Shown: one piece after another, positions 22,126-30,799 of the stretch
Numbering within the stretch: position 1 is the first letter of the stretch
How the letters are laid out: each line of letters starts with the position of its first letter
Source of the DNA: a virus
Length of the DNA stretch: 47,317 bases
Direction: 5' to 3' (one strand)
Virus record (IMG/VR): IMGVR_UViG_3300032893_000084
Span: 1-47,317 of that record
Program-made: the position numbers and the translations under genes
The notes under the pieces: model-generated
What the model saw: the letters and a program-made list of their open reading frames with translations, nothing else
Database searches by the model: none
Told to the model about the DNA's origin: nothing

Positions 22126-23387
22126 TGCCACCTCCCGCTCCACGGTTCCCGCACGGGCTGGCCGGTGTAGACCTCCGGCGGGACCAGGTACAGGGTGGCC
22201 GTCTGCCCCGAGGCGCTGTGGTCGTAGTCGATCTGGCGGACGAGGAACTTGGTCGCGATGTTGATATCAAGCGAGGGCGCAAGGGCCGTCACAAAGTCGT
22301 TGGGATTCCACAGGTCCCCAGCCGGCGTGTACCAGCCGATCACCGGAAAGGGGATGGTGAGGGCCTTCACGAGCTGGCGCGATCGGTGCCATGCAGCGGT
22401 CACCCCCGCCCCGCCTGCTGCGATGTCTCCCATGATGATGTTGGTGCGGCGGCTGCCGGGCACGCGGTCATCGGTTGCCACGCTGTACATGGCCCCCCCA
22501 GTGTCCTCGCTCTCGTCGGCGTCGTACTCCAGGGGGGCCCCGCTTTGCCCGTAGACGGCGTAGGTGGAGAAGCGCTGGCGGCCATCGAAGGAGGCGCCCC
22601 AGCTCTGGCTCTGCGCGTTCGACCCTGAGAGGGCCTGCCGGTAGGCGGCGATGTCCTGCTCACCGAGGGTGGCGACCTCAGGCCCGGTCTTTGCGCCCAT
22701 GGTGATGAGAAGCATCCCATAGCGGTCGTTGGTCACAAGCGCCCCCCGCTGGTAGGCGAGGCGGGTGAAAAACTCGGAGTACTTCTCGGTGAGCTGTGTC
22801 TGCACGATGTCAAACGGAGTGACCACGCGCGTGTAGTCGGCGCCCGTGAGGATGCGGCTGATTCCCACGGAGATTGGGGGGGTGAGTGCAGATCCGTCCA
22901 CGTTTTTCATCTGACGGCACAGGGTGGAGGCGATGTCCGGGAGGCTTGAGCCCTGGAACTGGTAGCCTGAGAACGGGGGCATGTCGCTATCCACGAGGTC
23001 AGCGGTGTACGATGCGCACTCAAGCTGCTTCACCAGCCCCTGAGCGGTGAACGTGTTCCGAACCGTGTACAGGCGGCCGGTGTTCACCAAGCGCGGGCCG
23101 ATGTAGATCTGCGCTCGAGCGTAGGTGTACGGGCCTATGCGGCGGTCAAGGTCCTTGTCGCGGCCGGGGATCCACTCCACCTCGCAGGTCCAGCCGTCGG
23201 CCACAGTGTCTATGCTGCGGCTGATCTTGGCGTTGAGGATGGGCACCTCGCGGCCTTCCAGGAGGAAGGTAACCTCGTTTCGCGGCTTGTGGCGCAGCGC
23301 CGTCTCAAGCGCCCGCGACTCCGAGACCGCCTTGGAGTTGGCAAGCGTCTGCTGTCCCTGGGCAATGGCCTCGTCAAGTGAGCTCAT
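22122..23387 (-). CDS. Baseplate hub protein (Mu gpP-like)
   Basis: A protein of 421 residues with gpP/gp27-like layout: early EVTFLLEGREVPILNAKISRSIDTVADGW, VNTGRLYTV, and late PVIGWYTPAGDLWNPND. Hub proteins make the ring on which the spike sits. ATGA overlap with the short gene upstream. No lytic domain is seen. Confidence 0.75.
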   Translation of the reverse strand: MSSLDEAIAQGQQTLANSKAVSESRALETALRHKPRNEVTFLLEGREVPILNAKISRSIDTVADGWTCEVEWIPGRDKDLDRRIGPYTYARAQIYIGPRLVNTGRLYTVRNTFTAQGLVKQLECASYTADLVDSDMPPFSGYQFQGSSLPDIASTLCRQMKNVDGSALTPPISVGISRILTGADYTRVVTPFDIVQTQLTEKYSEFFTRLAYQRGALVTNDRYGMLLITMGAKTGPEVATLGEQDIAAYRQALSGSNAQSQSWGASFDGRQRFSTYAVYGQSGAPLEYDADESEDTGGAMYSVATDDRVPGSRRTNIIMGDIAAGGAGVTAAWHRSRQLVKALTIPFPVIGWYTPAGDLWNPNDFVTALAPSLDINIATKFLVRQIDYDHSASGQTATLYLVPPEVYTGQPVREPWSGRWQ

Positions 23388-23602
23388 GCCCGGCGCCTCT
23401 GGTACGGTCGGACGCGAAGAACGGCGCGGACCGATTCCATGGTGAATCCGTAGTCGGACGCGATGGAGTGCGTCGATTCACCATGATCATGGCGGGCAAT
23501 GAGTGTATCCCACAGGCGGTGGCGCTTGTCCGCGTGGCCGCAGAAAGCGCATGGACCTGCGGGAGGGAACATCCTATCGAGCACGGGGCCTGGGTGTCTC
23601 AC
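23384..23602 (-). CDS. Small zinc/HTH-like protein between baseplate genes
   Basis: A protein of 72 residues: CAFCGHADKRHR, then WDTLIARHDHGESTHSIASDYGFTMESVRAVL, which reads like a helix-turn-helix (STHSIASDYGFTMESVRAVL) with a nearby Cys-His cluster. ATGA overlaps at both ends. It could regulate transcription or be a moron gene. Confidence 0.55.
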   Translation of the reverse strand: MRHPGPVLDRMFPPAGPCAFCGHADKRHRLWDTLIARHDHGESTHSIASDYGFTMESVRAVLRVRPYQRRRA

Positions 23603-24882
23603 TGGTACACCACCACCTCGCGGCCGGCGGGCAGGAGCACGATGTCATCGCCGATGAGGCCGTTGGAGGCAATGAAAAGGTCGTAGAGGTCGTCGTAGGT
23701 GCTGGAGTCCTCGGGGGCATACTCGGTGATTACGATCTCACCCGGGTGGCGGGGCCGGTCGAGGGTGAAGCGGCGCGCCACCTTGAGGTCGAAAATGAGG
23801 CGAAGCAGGTACTGCAGGCCCATGCTCACCACCAGCGCGAGGTCGGCGTACGACATGCCATTGGAGAAGTACTGCCCTGAGGCGGGGTTGCCGGCGGTTG
23901 CCGTCTGCACGGCGTCGAGGGCAGCGGTGATCTCCGTGAACATCGCCGAAATGTCGTTGATCGCCTGCAGGGCCTGGTCACGGGTGGCAGGCGGGGAGGT
24001 GAGCACGCTCTGGATGCACCCGGTTATCGCCCCCGAGAGGAAAAGCTCATCCATCGCAGCGGCGTTGGTGGCCGCGACATCGGAGCCGGTATTCAGGCCC
24101 AGGGCGTCCTTGATGTCGTCCACGAACGCCCCGAAGTTGGCAAGTTTCGTGGCAAGGTCCGCCTCGACGACTGCCGGAAGGGACATGATCTGCTGCACCT
24201 GCTGGTAGATGTTCACGCCGTCCCACACGGCGGCCTGCAATCCCGCGGTGGCCGAGTTCCACGCCGCGGTGAACTGAGCCTGCAGGTCGGCGCTCTTGCT
24301 GATGAGGCTGGCCAGGCCCGAGGAAACGAACTTCCCCAGCGCCCCCAGCCCCGCGGCTTGCGCGGCGGCCTGTCCCTCGGCGTCGGAGACATCCAGGGCA
24401 TCGGTGAACTGCGCGGCGGCCGCGGCGTTGGCGGCATCGACCTGGGCGCTGGTGAGGGCCGCCTGCTCGGAAAGCGAGCGCGTGGCGGCGGTGGAGGGCA
24501 CCTCGACCCACGGGCCGCTTACCTGCGTGGCGTTGCCGCTTTCGGTGGGCTGGACCTTGAGGCTGAACGGGCCGATGGGCTGGAGGCTGAACTGGCCATA
24601 GACGGGGTGCATGATGCCCCAGGGGCCGCGCTGCGCGAGCGCCCGGGCGAACCCCAGGGCCATGGTGTCGTGGTTGTCCCCCTCGAAGGTGAGGGTAAGG
24701 GGAAACGCCCAGCCCTTGCTGCCGAGGTCCTGCGTGATCGTGCCGTCGAAAAGCGGCGGGTTGAACTGCGGGACCTGCTTTCCGATCTCGATGTCATCCC
24801 CGCCCCAGGAGGCGACAAATCGCGTGCCGTCCGGGGCAACGAGGGTGATCTGCGCGCGCAAGCGGCTCTGCCAGGGGATCAC
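23599..24882 (-). CDS. DNA circularisation protein family / tail hub-associated protein (Mu gpN-like)
   Basis: A protein of 427 residues. The N-terminal domain (WQSRLRAQITLVAPDGTRFVASW, IEIGKQVPQF) resembles the DNA circularisation N-terminal family found in Mu-like tails. The middle is a long Ala-rich helix region, and the C-terminal ~70 residues (GEIVITEYAPED, DDLYDLFIASNGL, LLPAGREVVVY) resemble a LysM-like tail hub motif. It lies between the tape measure and the hub, as in Mu. Confidence 0.7.
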   Translation of the reverse strand: MIPWQSRLRAQITLVAPDGTRFVASWGGDDIEIGKQVPQFNPPLFDGTITQDLGSKGWAFPLTLTFEGDNHDTMALGFARALAQRGPWGIMHPVYGQFSLQPIGPFSLKVQPTESGNATQVSGPWVEVPSTAATRSLSEQAALTSAQVDAANAAAAAQFTDALDVSDAEGQAAAQAAGLGALGKFVSSGLASLISKSADLQAQFTAAWNSATAGLQAAVWDGVNIYQQVQQIMSLPAVVEADLATKLANFGAFVDDIKDALGLNTGSDVAATNAAAMDELFLSGAITGCIQSVLTSPPATRDQALQAINDISAMFTEITAALDAVQTATAGNPASGQYFSNGMSYADLALVVSMGLQYLLRLIFDLKVARRFTLDRPRHPGEIVITEYAPEDSSTYDDLYDLFIASNGLIGDDIVLLPAGREVVVYQ

Positions 24883-25232
24883 GGCGATCCCCCGATCATG
24901 GCGCTGCGCTGGTGTCCATCCTGACTTCGAAACTTGTCATTCGCCCACGTAACCGGCTGGATCTTGAAGTCAATCGGAAGGCCGGTAAGGTCTTTGCCGA
25001 GGGCTGAAAATGCGAGACAGATTGCCTCCCACTTGGCGCCCTCGGGGACCTTGTGCCCGAACATGAGCTCGAAATCCTTGTCCTCAAGAAGAACAACGAC
25101 GTCCACGTCCCGCCACCCCTTGCCCCTTACCGATGAGCCGACATGATAGGCGCAGGTAACACCGAACGCGTCCGCCAGGAACTTCCCGAAGATGGAGTAG
25201 AGCTTGATGGAGGCCGGGAATCCGACGCTCAT
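24879..25232 (-). CDS. Nucleotidyltransferase-fold protein in the tail operon
   Basis: A protein of 117 residues with the polymerase-beta superfamily signature: HVGSSVRGKGWRDVDVVVLL (G-S then D-x-D) and a third acidic position in LPIDFKIQ. Such minimal NTases transfer nucleotides to proteins or RNA, and some are antitoxin or defence components. The gene overlaps the tape measure stop by one base and the next start by ATGA, so it is part of the operon. A role in tail assembly is not obvious. Confidence 0.65.
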   Translation of the reverse strand: MSVGFPASIKLYSIFGKFLADAFGVTCAYHVGSSVRGKGWRDVDVVVLLEDKDFELMFGHKVPEGAKWEAICLAFSALGKDLTGLPIDFKIQPVTWANDKFRSQDGHQRSAMIGGSP

Positions 25233-26710
25233 TATCCGCCTCCCATGGCGTACTGCATGCCCTGGGCGCCGGAAAGGGCGGGGGCCACACGGACGTTACT
25301 CGTGGTGCCGGGGGCGCGGCTGTTGTCCACGTTGATGTTGTTGACCACCCGCATGCTTGGCGCACCCTTGTTCGGGGCCTCGGCGTTGTTCCAGTAGCCC
25401 TGGTTGGCGTTCTGCTGCGTCAGCCCCAGCTTGTCGGTGGCGCCTTTGAGCCACGGGGGAATGAAGTTCTCGAAGGATTTCAGGCCGCGGCCGGACAATA
25501 GGTCCACGAGCGTGCGCACGGCCTCCACCACCAGCCAGATCGGGGAGGCGAGGAAGAAGATGGCCGTCCGAAGGGCGAGCGACTTGTTGTACAGGCGGTC
25601 GAACCAGTTCCATGCGGCGTTCAGGGCGTCGGTGATGTCGTGCCAGTAGTGGATGATGATGAGCACCGCGGCGGCCAGCGCCTCGATGCCGATGATCACA
25701 GCCCCGATGGGGTTGGAGTCCAGCGCGACGTTGAGGGCGATCTGCGCGGCCGTCCAGTAGACGTACACCAGCGCCAGAAGCGGCCAGTTCTTTATGAGCC
25801 AGCCCGCGGCGTTCCAGAGGAACAGCAGGAAGGGCTTGGCGGCCTGGATGGCGCTTGCGATGTTCATGATCGCGTTTTCCACCCGCTGAGCGATGATCTC
25901 CTTGTTGGCGGCCACCCATGCGAGGGCCTTCTCGATGTAGGGCTGCGCGGCGCGAAGCACGAAGGAGAGCACGGTGTCCTTGACGCTCTGCACGCTGCCT
26001 TTCAGGCGCTTGAGGCTGTCGTCGAAGCGCGCGGAGGCCTCGATGGTCTTGTCATCGAGCACGCTGCCGTAGATGGAGGCCTCCTGCATGAGCTTGTGGA
26101 TGCCCTCGCGGCCCTGGGCCAGCATAGGCAGCAGGTCCTGGCCGGCTTTTCCAAATGCGGCCACGGCGATGCGCGCGCGCACCTGAGGGTCCCGCGTCTT
26201 GGAGATGGAGTCGGCCAGGATCAGGAAGGCCTCGCTGGCGTCATGGGTGGAGCGGATCTGGCGGGCAAGCCCCGGCGGGCCGAAGCGCACGAGGTCCATG
26301 AGCGTGCCCTTGCCCACGCTGAGGTCGGCCATGTTGCGGTTAAGGCGCTGCAAGCCCGTCTGCAGGCCCTCGACGTTGGTATCCGTGAGCTTCGCGGCGT
26401 AGGAGAAGCGCTGCCAGGCGTCCGCAGATACCCCGATGATGGAGGCCATGCGCCCGATCTCCTGCCCGCGGGCGGCAAACTCGGGGACGGCCTCCACGAG
26501 CTTTTTCACCCCCTCGGCGGCCTTTTCGAACAGGCGCTCGCCCAGCACGCCGCCGAAGACCGCCTTGAAGGATGCCGCGCCCTTTTCCGCCTTGCCCCAC
26601 GCGCCCTCAGAGGCCGTGCCGAACTTCCCCATGTTCACGCCCATGTGGCTGAGGATCGTGGAGAACTTGTCCACCGCAGAGAGCACGGAGCGAACGGCGA
26701 AGTCAGGCAT
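25232..26710 (-). CDS. Tape measure protein
   Basis: A protein of 492 residues. N-terminal helical region with Ala/Gly-rich heptads (KFGTASEGAWGKAEKGAASF), a central domain (IGRMASIIGVSADAWQRFSYAA, LMDLVRFGPPGLARQIRST), and two to three hydrophobic helices around 280-360. It sets tail length; 492 residues is short, predicting a short contractile tail (very roughly 70-75 nm at 1.5 angstrom per residue). It follows the chaperone frameshift pair as expected. Confidence 0.8.
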   Translation of the reverse strand: MPDFAVRSVLSAVDKFSTILSHMGVNMGKFGTASEGAWGKAEKGAASFKAVFGGVLGERLFEKAAEGVKKLVEAVPEFAARGQEIGRMASIIGVSADAWQRFSYAAKLTDTNVEGLQTGLQRLNRNMADLSVGKGTLMDLVRFGPPGLARQIRSTHDASEAFLILADSISKTRDPQVRARIAVAAFGKAGQDLLPMLAQGREGIHKLMQEASIYGSVLDDKTIEASARFDDSLKRLKGSVQSVKDTVLSFVLRAAQPYIEKALAWVAANKEIIAQRVENAIMNIASAIQAAKPFLLFLWNAAGWLIKNWPLLALVYVYWTAAQIALNVALDSNPIGAVIIGIEALAAAVLIIIHYWHDITDALNAAWNWFDRLYNKSLALRTAIFFLASPIWLVVEAVRTLVDLLSGRGLKSFENFIPPWLKGATDKLGLTQQNANQGYWNNAEAPNKGAPSMRVVNNINVDNSRAPGTTSNVRVAPALSGAQGMQYAMGGG

Positions 26711-26879
26711 CTACGGAGCCTTCCTCACGGAGTCCCGCTCGGCGTTGGCCATGAGCGCATGCCAGCCGTCCCAGTAGCGCAGCTCCTCGTAGCTCATCTC
26801 CTTGATCTCGGAGGGCTGGACTCTGCGGTAGAACAGGTTGCCCATCATCTGGTGAACCCTGCCTACCCCAAGAGAAAAA
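26711..26879 (-). CDS. Frameshift extension of the tail assembly chaperone (-1 frame)
   Basis: The -1 frame continues from the T-run as FSLGVGRVHQMMGNLFYRRVQ... and ends SVRKAP just before the tape measure. It has no start of its own and would be made as a fusion with the upstream chaperone, as with lambda gpGT or P2 E+E'. Confidence 0.65.
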
Positions 26880-27312
26880 GCAGCCCGAGGTCCTCGGCCG
26901 CGTTGAGGTCCACGCCCCGAAGCTCGTGCACCGCCTGCGGGGGGAGGCCCGTGAGGTGCGCGATGAGCGCGTACGCCCGGGCGTAGCGGTCGTCCTGGTC
27001 GAAGCCATCGGTGGCCAGCTTCGCCTTGGCGCCCATCTGCGCCCAGTCCAGGTCCTTGGTCTCCCCGGGCGGGTTGGCCAGGTGCTGGCGAACGGTGAGC
27101 CGGTTTCCGTCTCGGATGTTCTCCAGGAGGCCCATGCGGTAGAAGCGCACCAGCCGCTCGCAGACCCCCTCGATGGCGGCCTTGGCCTTTCGGTCGGGCT
27201 GGGCGTCGATGTCGATCTGGTAGTGCTCGATGAGCTGGCGCACCTGCGCGGTGGCCGCCTCGGGGGAGAGCTTGTATTTGCTCTCGTCTCGGTTCAGCGA
27301 AAATTGACCCAT
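26863..27312 (-). CDS. Tail assembly chaperone (gpG/E-like)
   Basis: A protein of about 149 residues from the ATG at 27312 (MGQFSLNRDESKYKL); the reading frame is open slightly further. Helical, polar, located between tube and tape measure. The 3' end has CTG-CTT-TTT-CTC-TTG (T-run at plus 26875-26879) nine codons or fewer before the stop, a plausible -1 slip site. The region is the standard place for the gpG/gpGT type pair. Confidence 0.7.
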   Translation of the reverse strand: MGQFSLNRDESKYKLSPEAATAQVRQLIEHYQIDIDAQPDRKAKAAIEGVCERLVRFYRMGLLENIRDGNRLTVRQHLANPPGETKDLDWAQMGAKAKLATDGFDQDDRYARAYALIAHLTGLPPQAVHELRGVDLNAAEDLGLLFLLG

Positions 27313-27335
27313 GTTTCTCACCTCCATGGTTGGGC

Positions 27336-27377
27336 GAGGGGGCCCTGTAATTCGCCGGCCGCCACCGGCGCCCCCTC
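27336..27377 (-). other. Compound hairpin between tube and chaperone genes
   Basis: GAGGGGGC (27336-27343) pairs perfectly with GCCCCCTC (27370-27377), with an inner GCCGG/CCGGC stem (27354-27369). There is no T-run after it, so it may stabilise the tube mRNA or slow transcription, raising tube protein over the genes downstream. Confidence 0.5.
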
Positions 27378-27387
27378 ACCCTATGCG

Positions 27388-27768
27388 TCAGCCCTCCGCG
27401 ATTGCCCGGAGGCTCTCCATCTCCGAGAGGCTGCAGGCGATGGTGATGCCGCTCATCGCCCGCACCACCTTGGTCATCTTGCGGTTGTTGCGGCCGCTGG
27501 TGGCCACCCCCTCGTTGTCCCACTGGGAGGCGGGGAGGTTCACGTTGGTGTCGCCCAACACCCGGTAGGTCACCCCTGCGATGGACACCGAGAGCGGGGT
27601 GCCGCTGTCATCGGGGGCGGTGCCCGAGAACACCTCCCACTGATTGTCCCTCGGGATCAGGGTGACGGTGAGCTTGTTGTCCTGGTTCTCCCAGTTTTCA
27701 AGCTTGATGAAGCCCGAGGCTTTCAGGATCCCCGAGCGGAACGCCGCGGCGAGGGTTACGTCTGCCAT
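27388..27768 (-). CDS. Tail tube protein
   Basis: A protein of 126 residues, beta-strand rich (KLTVTLIPRDNQWEVFSG, TPLSVSIAGVTYRVLGDTNV). It directly follows the sheath and a tiny gene. Size and composition fit contractile tail tubes of 120-170 residues; motif-level evidence is weak, so the call rests mostly on gene order. Confidence 0.7.
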   Translation of the reverse strand: MADVTLAAAFRSGILKASGFIKLENWENQDNKLTVTLIPRDNQWEVFSGTAPDDSGTPLSVSIAGVTYRVLGDTNVNLPASQWDNEGVATSGRNNRKMTKVVRAMSGITIACSLSEMESLRAIAEG

Positions 27769-27906
27769 CTATTTCTCCTTGACCTGACGGTGCGTAGGCG
27801 GCTTTGTGGTGGGAAGCGGACGCTCATGGAAATAGGAAGGGCCCGGGGAAGTGAACACCCATGCCAGCAGGAGCAGCACCGCGATGAATGCGATCAGTTC
27901 CCACAC
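27769..27906 (-). CDS. 45-residue single-pass membrane peptide between sheath and tube
   Basis: GTG start with a strong Shine-Dalgarno (GGAGG). MWELIAFIAVLLLLAWVF is a transmembrane helix; the rest is Pro/Thr/His-rich and charged (ERPLPTTKPPTHRQVKEK). The position inside the tail cluster is unusual for a membrane peptide; it may act in lysis or assembly at the membrane, or be a moron. Confidence 0.5.
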   Translation of the reverse strand: MWELIAFIAVLLLLAWVFTSPGPSYFHERPLPTTKPPTHRQVKEK

Positions 27907-27916
27907 CGTATGCCTC

Positions 27917-29548
27917 CTATGCGGCCAGCGCCGCGAAGCTGATGTCGAAGTTGATCGTGGTGTCGATGATGTTCCCCTGGCCCGATAGGATGATCGGGAT
28001 GACCGCGGTGAACCCGTCGCCGCCGGTGCGCACCTGGATGGGCGGGGAGGCGCTGGACATTCCCGACTTCAGGGCGTTGATGGTGTAGGTGGCGTCCGCG
28101 ATCCACCCCTTGCCCGCCCACGCCTTGGCGAGTGCTATGTACTCGTCCACCACGTCCTGCACGTCGCGAGCGTACTGCTTGGCCGTGACGTCGGTGACCT
28201 GGTTCTTGTCCTTGACGATGGCGATTCCGCTCCACTTTGCCCCGCGGAAGGTGGCCAGGTCGCTTGCGATGATGTTCTGCAGCTTCGCCAGGTTCACGCT
28301 GTCGCGGTAGCCGTTGCTGGTGGAGGGGATGCCGGTGTTGTTGGCGTAGTAGGTGACCACGTTCTGGAGCACCACGTACCCGCCCTGAATGACGGTGGGC
28401 GACAGCCCTGCCTTGACCGCGGTGTCGCGGTTGGTGTAGTCGGCCGTCCACATGCCGCTGGGCCCGGGCTCCACGCCCGAGAGCACGATGCCGTCATAGG
28501 GGCGAAGCGCCGCCTGCCCGGTCCGCGCGTTCACCGCCCCGCAGGCGACGGCCGCCACCTCGCAGGGGTGAGTGCGGCTTCCGGCAACGCAGATGAGCTG
28601 GTCGGTTCGGTCGTAGGTGTTCGTGGTGGCAAATGTGGTGAGCGCGCTGGGGACCGTGGCGCTGTTGGTGACGTCGCCCGTCCAGCAGCGGAAGGGCTTT
28701 CCCACCAGGTGGTCGTAGCAGCCCGTGGGGGGATCAGCGCTGGCCAGCCCGTTGTAGGTGGAGACCGCGGTGGTCGTGGTCTGGTCCTGCGCGGTGGCCG
28801 CCGCCGTGGTGCCGCTGGCGAGGTAGCCGTGGACGAGGTCGGTCATCCACTGGTTTCCCGGGAGGTTGTTGGCGTTCGTCCCGGTTCCCAGCGCGTTCAG
28901 GGCGTTGGCGATAGTCGGCACGCCCGTCCCGCCGGTCATGGCGGTCACGGTTACCCCGACTCCGGCCGGGAGGCTGTCGCCGGCCTGGATGTTGACGGCC
29001 AGCGGGATCGAGTTGCCCCAGGGGCCCTTGGACTTCGAGGTGGTGGTGACGTTGGCCGTGCCGCCGTTGGATGCGGTAATCGGTGCGTGGCTGTCGGCGG
29101 TGATGGCCGCCGCGATCGCCGTGGCGATGGTGATGGCGCTGTCACCCGAGGCCACCGAGACGGAGTAGCGCACGCCGTCCACGTAGATGGCAAGGGTGCC
29201 GGCGGCCGTCGAGGGTCCGGTGATGGCAAACCCCGTGGAGGTTGCAGCAGCTCCCGCGACTTCCGCCTGCGGGATGACGTAGACGCCGGCGCCACCGGTG
29301 CCGAGGCCGGCGAAGACCCCGATGGCCAGGCGGTCGAGCATGAAGCCAGCGCCGAACTTCAGGGCCACCGCCCCCGGGCTGGAATAAGGCCCGTAGACGG
29401 TCTCCGCGGTGATGGAGCCCGCCAGCGAGGGGTCAAAGGTCCCGATGATGACGATGTTGCGCGCCACGTCGTTGGCCACAGGCGTGAAGGAGGTGTTCTT
29501 GACTCCGGCGCCGCGCGCGACGGCCAAGCTGCTGGAGAGGATGGGCAT
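27917..29548 (-). CDS. Contractile tail sheath protein
   Basis: A protein of 543 residues. Strand-rich, with the sheath features of the N-terminal (FTPVANDVARNIVIIGTFDP) and C-terminal regions (ALAKAWAGKGWIADATYTINALKSG, TAVIPIILSGQGNIIDTTINF), typical of Mu/T4-type sheath subunits; a central insertion is Thr/Ala/Gly-rich. GGAGG precedes the ATG. Its presence shows the phage is a myovirus. Confidence 0.8.
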   Translation of the reverse strand: MPILSSSLAVARGAGVKNTSFTPVANDVARNIVIIGTFDPSLAGSITAETVYGPYSSPGAVALKFGAGFMLDRLAIGVFAGLGTGGAGVYVIPQAEVAGAAATSTGFAITGPSTAAGTLAIYVDGVRYSVSVASGDSAITIATAIAAAITADSHAPITASNGGTANVTTTSKSKGPWGNSIPLAVNIQAGDSLPAGVGVTVTAMTGGTGVPTIANALNALGTGTNANNLPGNQWMTDLVHGYLASGTTAAATAQDQTTTTAVSTYNGLASADPPTGCYDHLVGKPFRCWTGDVTNSATVPSALTTFATTNTYDRTDQLICVAGSRTHPCEVAAVACGAVNARTGQAALRPYDGIVLSGVEPGPSGMWTADYTNRDTAVKAGLSPTVIQGGYVVLQNVVTYYANNTGIPSTSNGYRDSVNLAKLQNIIASDLATFRGAKWSGIAIVKDKNQVTDVTAKQYARDVQDVVDEYIALAKAWAGKGWIADATYTINALKSGMSSASPPIQVRTGGDGFTAVIPIILSGQGNIIDTTINFDISFAALAA

Positions 29549-29549
29549 A

Positions 29550-30218
29550 CTATGGGCCTCCTGCTTTCGCTCCCGCCTTGGCGGGGTCCGGGCTTGCGCC
29601 CGTGGGATCGCTTGTCACAGAAAGGGATAGATCCACCGCACCGGAGCCGGCCGGGGTACCGACCTCTCCCGAGACGGCCTCGGTCACGGTGCAGGTGTAG
29701 TCCATGGTGCCGGAGAGCAGTACGTACTCGCCAACCGGCGGCGGGGACTCCTTGTTGATGTTGGAAATCCAGCGGTCACCTATCTGCACGCCGCCTAGAG
29801 TCTGGGAGTTGCGGGGGTCCATGAGGATACCGAAGAGGATCCCCGAGAGCTCGTCCCAGCGGATATCCGCCTGGTGGGCGGCGCTGTCGGAGGCGGCAAG
29901 CGCAGATGCGAACGCCTGCGGGGTGGCGTTGGGGTCCATGAGGGGGCGAAGGTCCGCCGAGGCCTGCGCTGCGAGCTTCAGTTCCACCTGGAAGGTCATG
30001 GCGTGGCGAAACGGCCCCTGGAGCCAGCCCGATCGCGCTTTGTCGAGCTGGCCGCTTCGGTAGAACACCGTCACATGGCGCAGGTTCCCCAGCAGGCTCT
30101 CGGCGTCGTGGCTCTGCCGCTGGAAGCCCTCCACGGAGAAGCGCCCCGCGGCGTTGGCCTCAAGGAGCGAGAGCAATGCCTCGCGGATGATCGGCGCGCG
30201 CCAGTCGGTGGCGCTCAT
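29550..30218 (-). CDS. Putative tail terminator/completion protein
   Basis: A protein of 222 residues. N-terminus WRAPIIREALLSLLEANAAGRF, middle QVELKLAAQASADLRP..., C-terminal strand-rich part DRWISNINKE...YVLLSGTMDYTCTVTEAV. Gene order between head-tail joining protein and sheath is the usual place for the tail terminator (gpU-like). No catalytic motif. Confidence 0.5.
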   Translation of the reverse strand: MSATDWRAPIIREALLSLLEANAAGRFSVEGFQRQSHDAESLLGNLRHVTVFYRSGQLDKARSGWLQGPFRHAMTFQVELKLAAQASADLRPLMDPNATPQAFASALAASDSAAHQADIRWDELSGILFGILMDPRNSQTLGGVQIGDRWISNINKESPPPVGEYVLLSGTMDYTCTVTEAVSGEVGTPAGSGAVDLSLSVTSDPTGASPDPAKAGAKAGGP

Positions 30219-30607
30219 GCCTGGCCTACCGCCTGGGGGAAGAGGCGCACGAAGCCGATGGAGTCCACTCGCTCGGGGGCCCGGGTGCGCCCGTCGATGA
30301 GAAAGCGCTTGAGCGTAGGGTCAGCGGGCGAGGTGGGGATCATCACGAACCACGGCTCGTCGGCCTTGGGCACGCGCGAGAGCGAGGACAGGCGCAGGAT
30401 CACCAGCGGGCTTTTCACCACGACGATCTCCCCGCCCGGGCGCTCCTCGCGGTAGTCGTACATGACTTTGCCCAGGAGCGGGCCTCCGTGCAGAGAGGTG
30501 GAGATCACCACGCCATCGGGGGCGATGAGGACCACGGGGGCCGCGAAATCGCTTTCCAGCGTCGCCGCCAGGTCCTGCTCGAGCATCGTCCATGCCTCGC
30601 CGGCCAT
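30215..30607 (-). CDS. Head-tail joining protein (gpFII-like)
   Basis: A protein of 130 residues: DLAATLESDFAAPVVLIAPDGVVI, GKVMYDYREE, VVVKSPLVILRLSSLSRVP, then WFVMIPTSP. This mixed-sheet pattern occurs in small head-tail joining proteins of lambda-like and Mu-like phages that follow the capsid genes. ATGA overlap with the next gene. Confidence 0.65.
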   Translation of the reverse strand: MAGEAWTMLEQDLAATLESDFAAPVVLIAPDGVVISTSLHGGPLLGKVMYDYREERPGGEIVVVKSPLVILRLSSLSRVPKADEPWFVMIPTSPADPTLKRFLIDGRTRAPERVDSIGFVRLFPQAVGQA

Positions 30608-30610
30608 AGG

Positions 30611-30796
30611 TCAATCCTTCAAGGCAGCGCGCGGTACGGCCCGGGGCGGCGCCGGGGAATCGGCGGCGGGAGCCCGCGCGGCGGCTTTCAGCGGGTGGTC
30701 GGCGGGAAGCGCGGCGAGGATCTCCTCCGGGAGGGTGTCGCCCGGCGCAAGGTGCAGGCCGTTGCCGTGGTAGTGGACTCCCTCGGGGAGTTTCAT
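30611..30796 (-). CDS. Small hypothetical head-region protein
   Basis: A protein of 61 residues, MKLPEGVHYHGNGLHLAPGD..., ending with an Ala/Pro-rich tail. Its spacing to the neighbours is 3 nt on either side. No family recognised. Confidence 0.5.
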   Translation of the reverse strand: MKLPEGVHYHGNGLHLAPGDTLPEEILAALPADHPLKAAARAPAADSPAPPRAVPRAALKD

Positions 30797-30799
30797 GGC

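Noticed and set aside
25640-26986. 448-residue plus-strand open frame
   Set aside because: Antisense of the tape measure gene; composition is that of a shadow frame.
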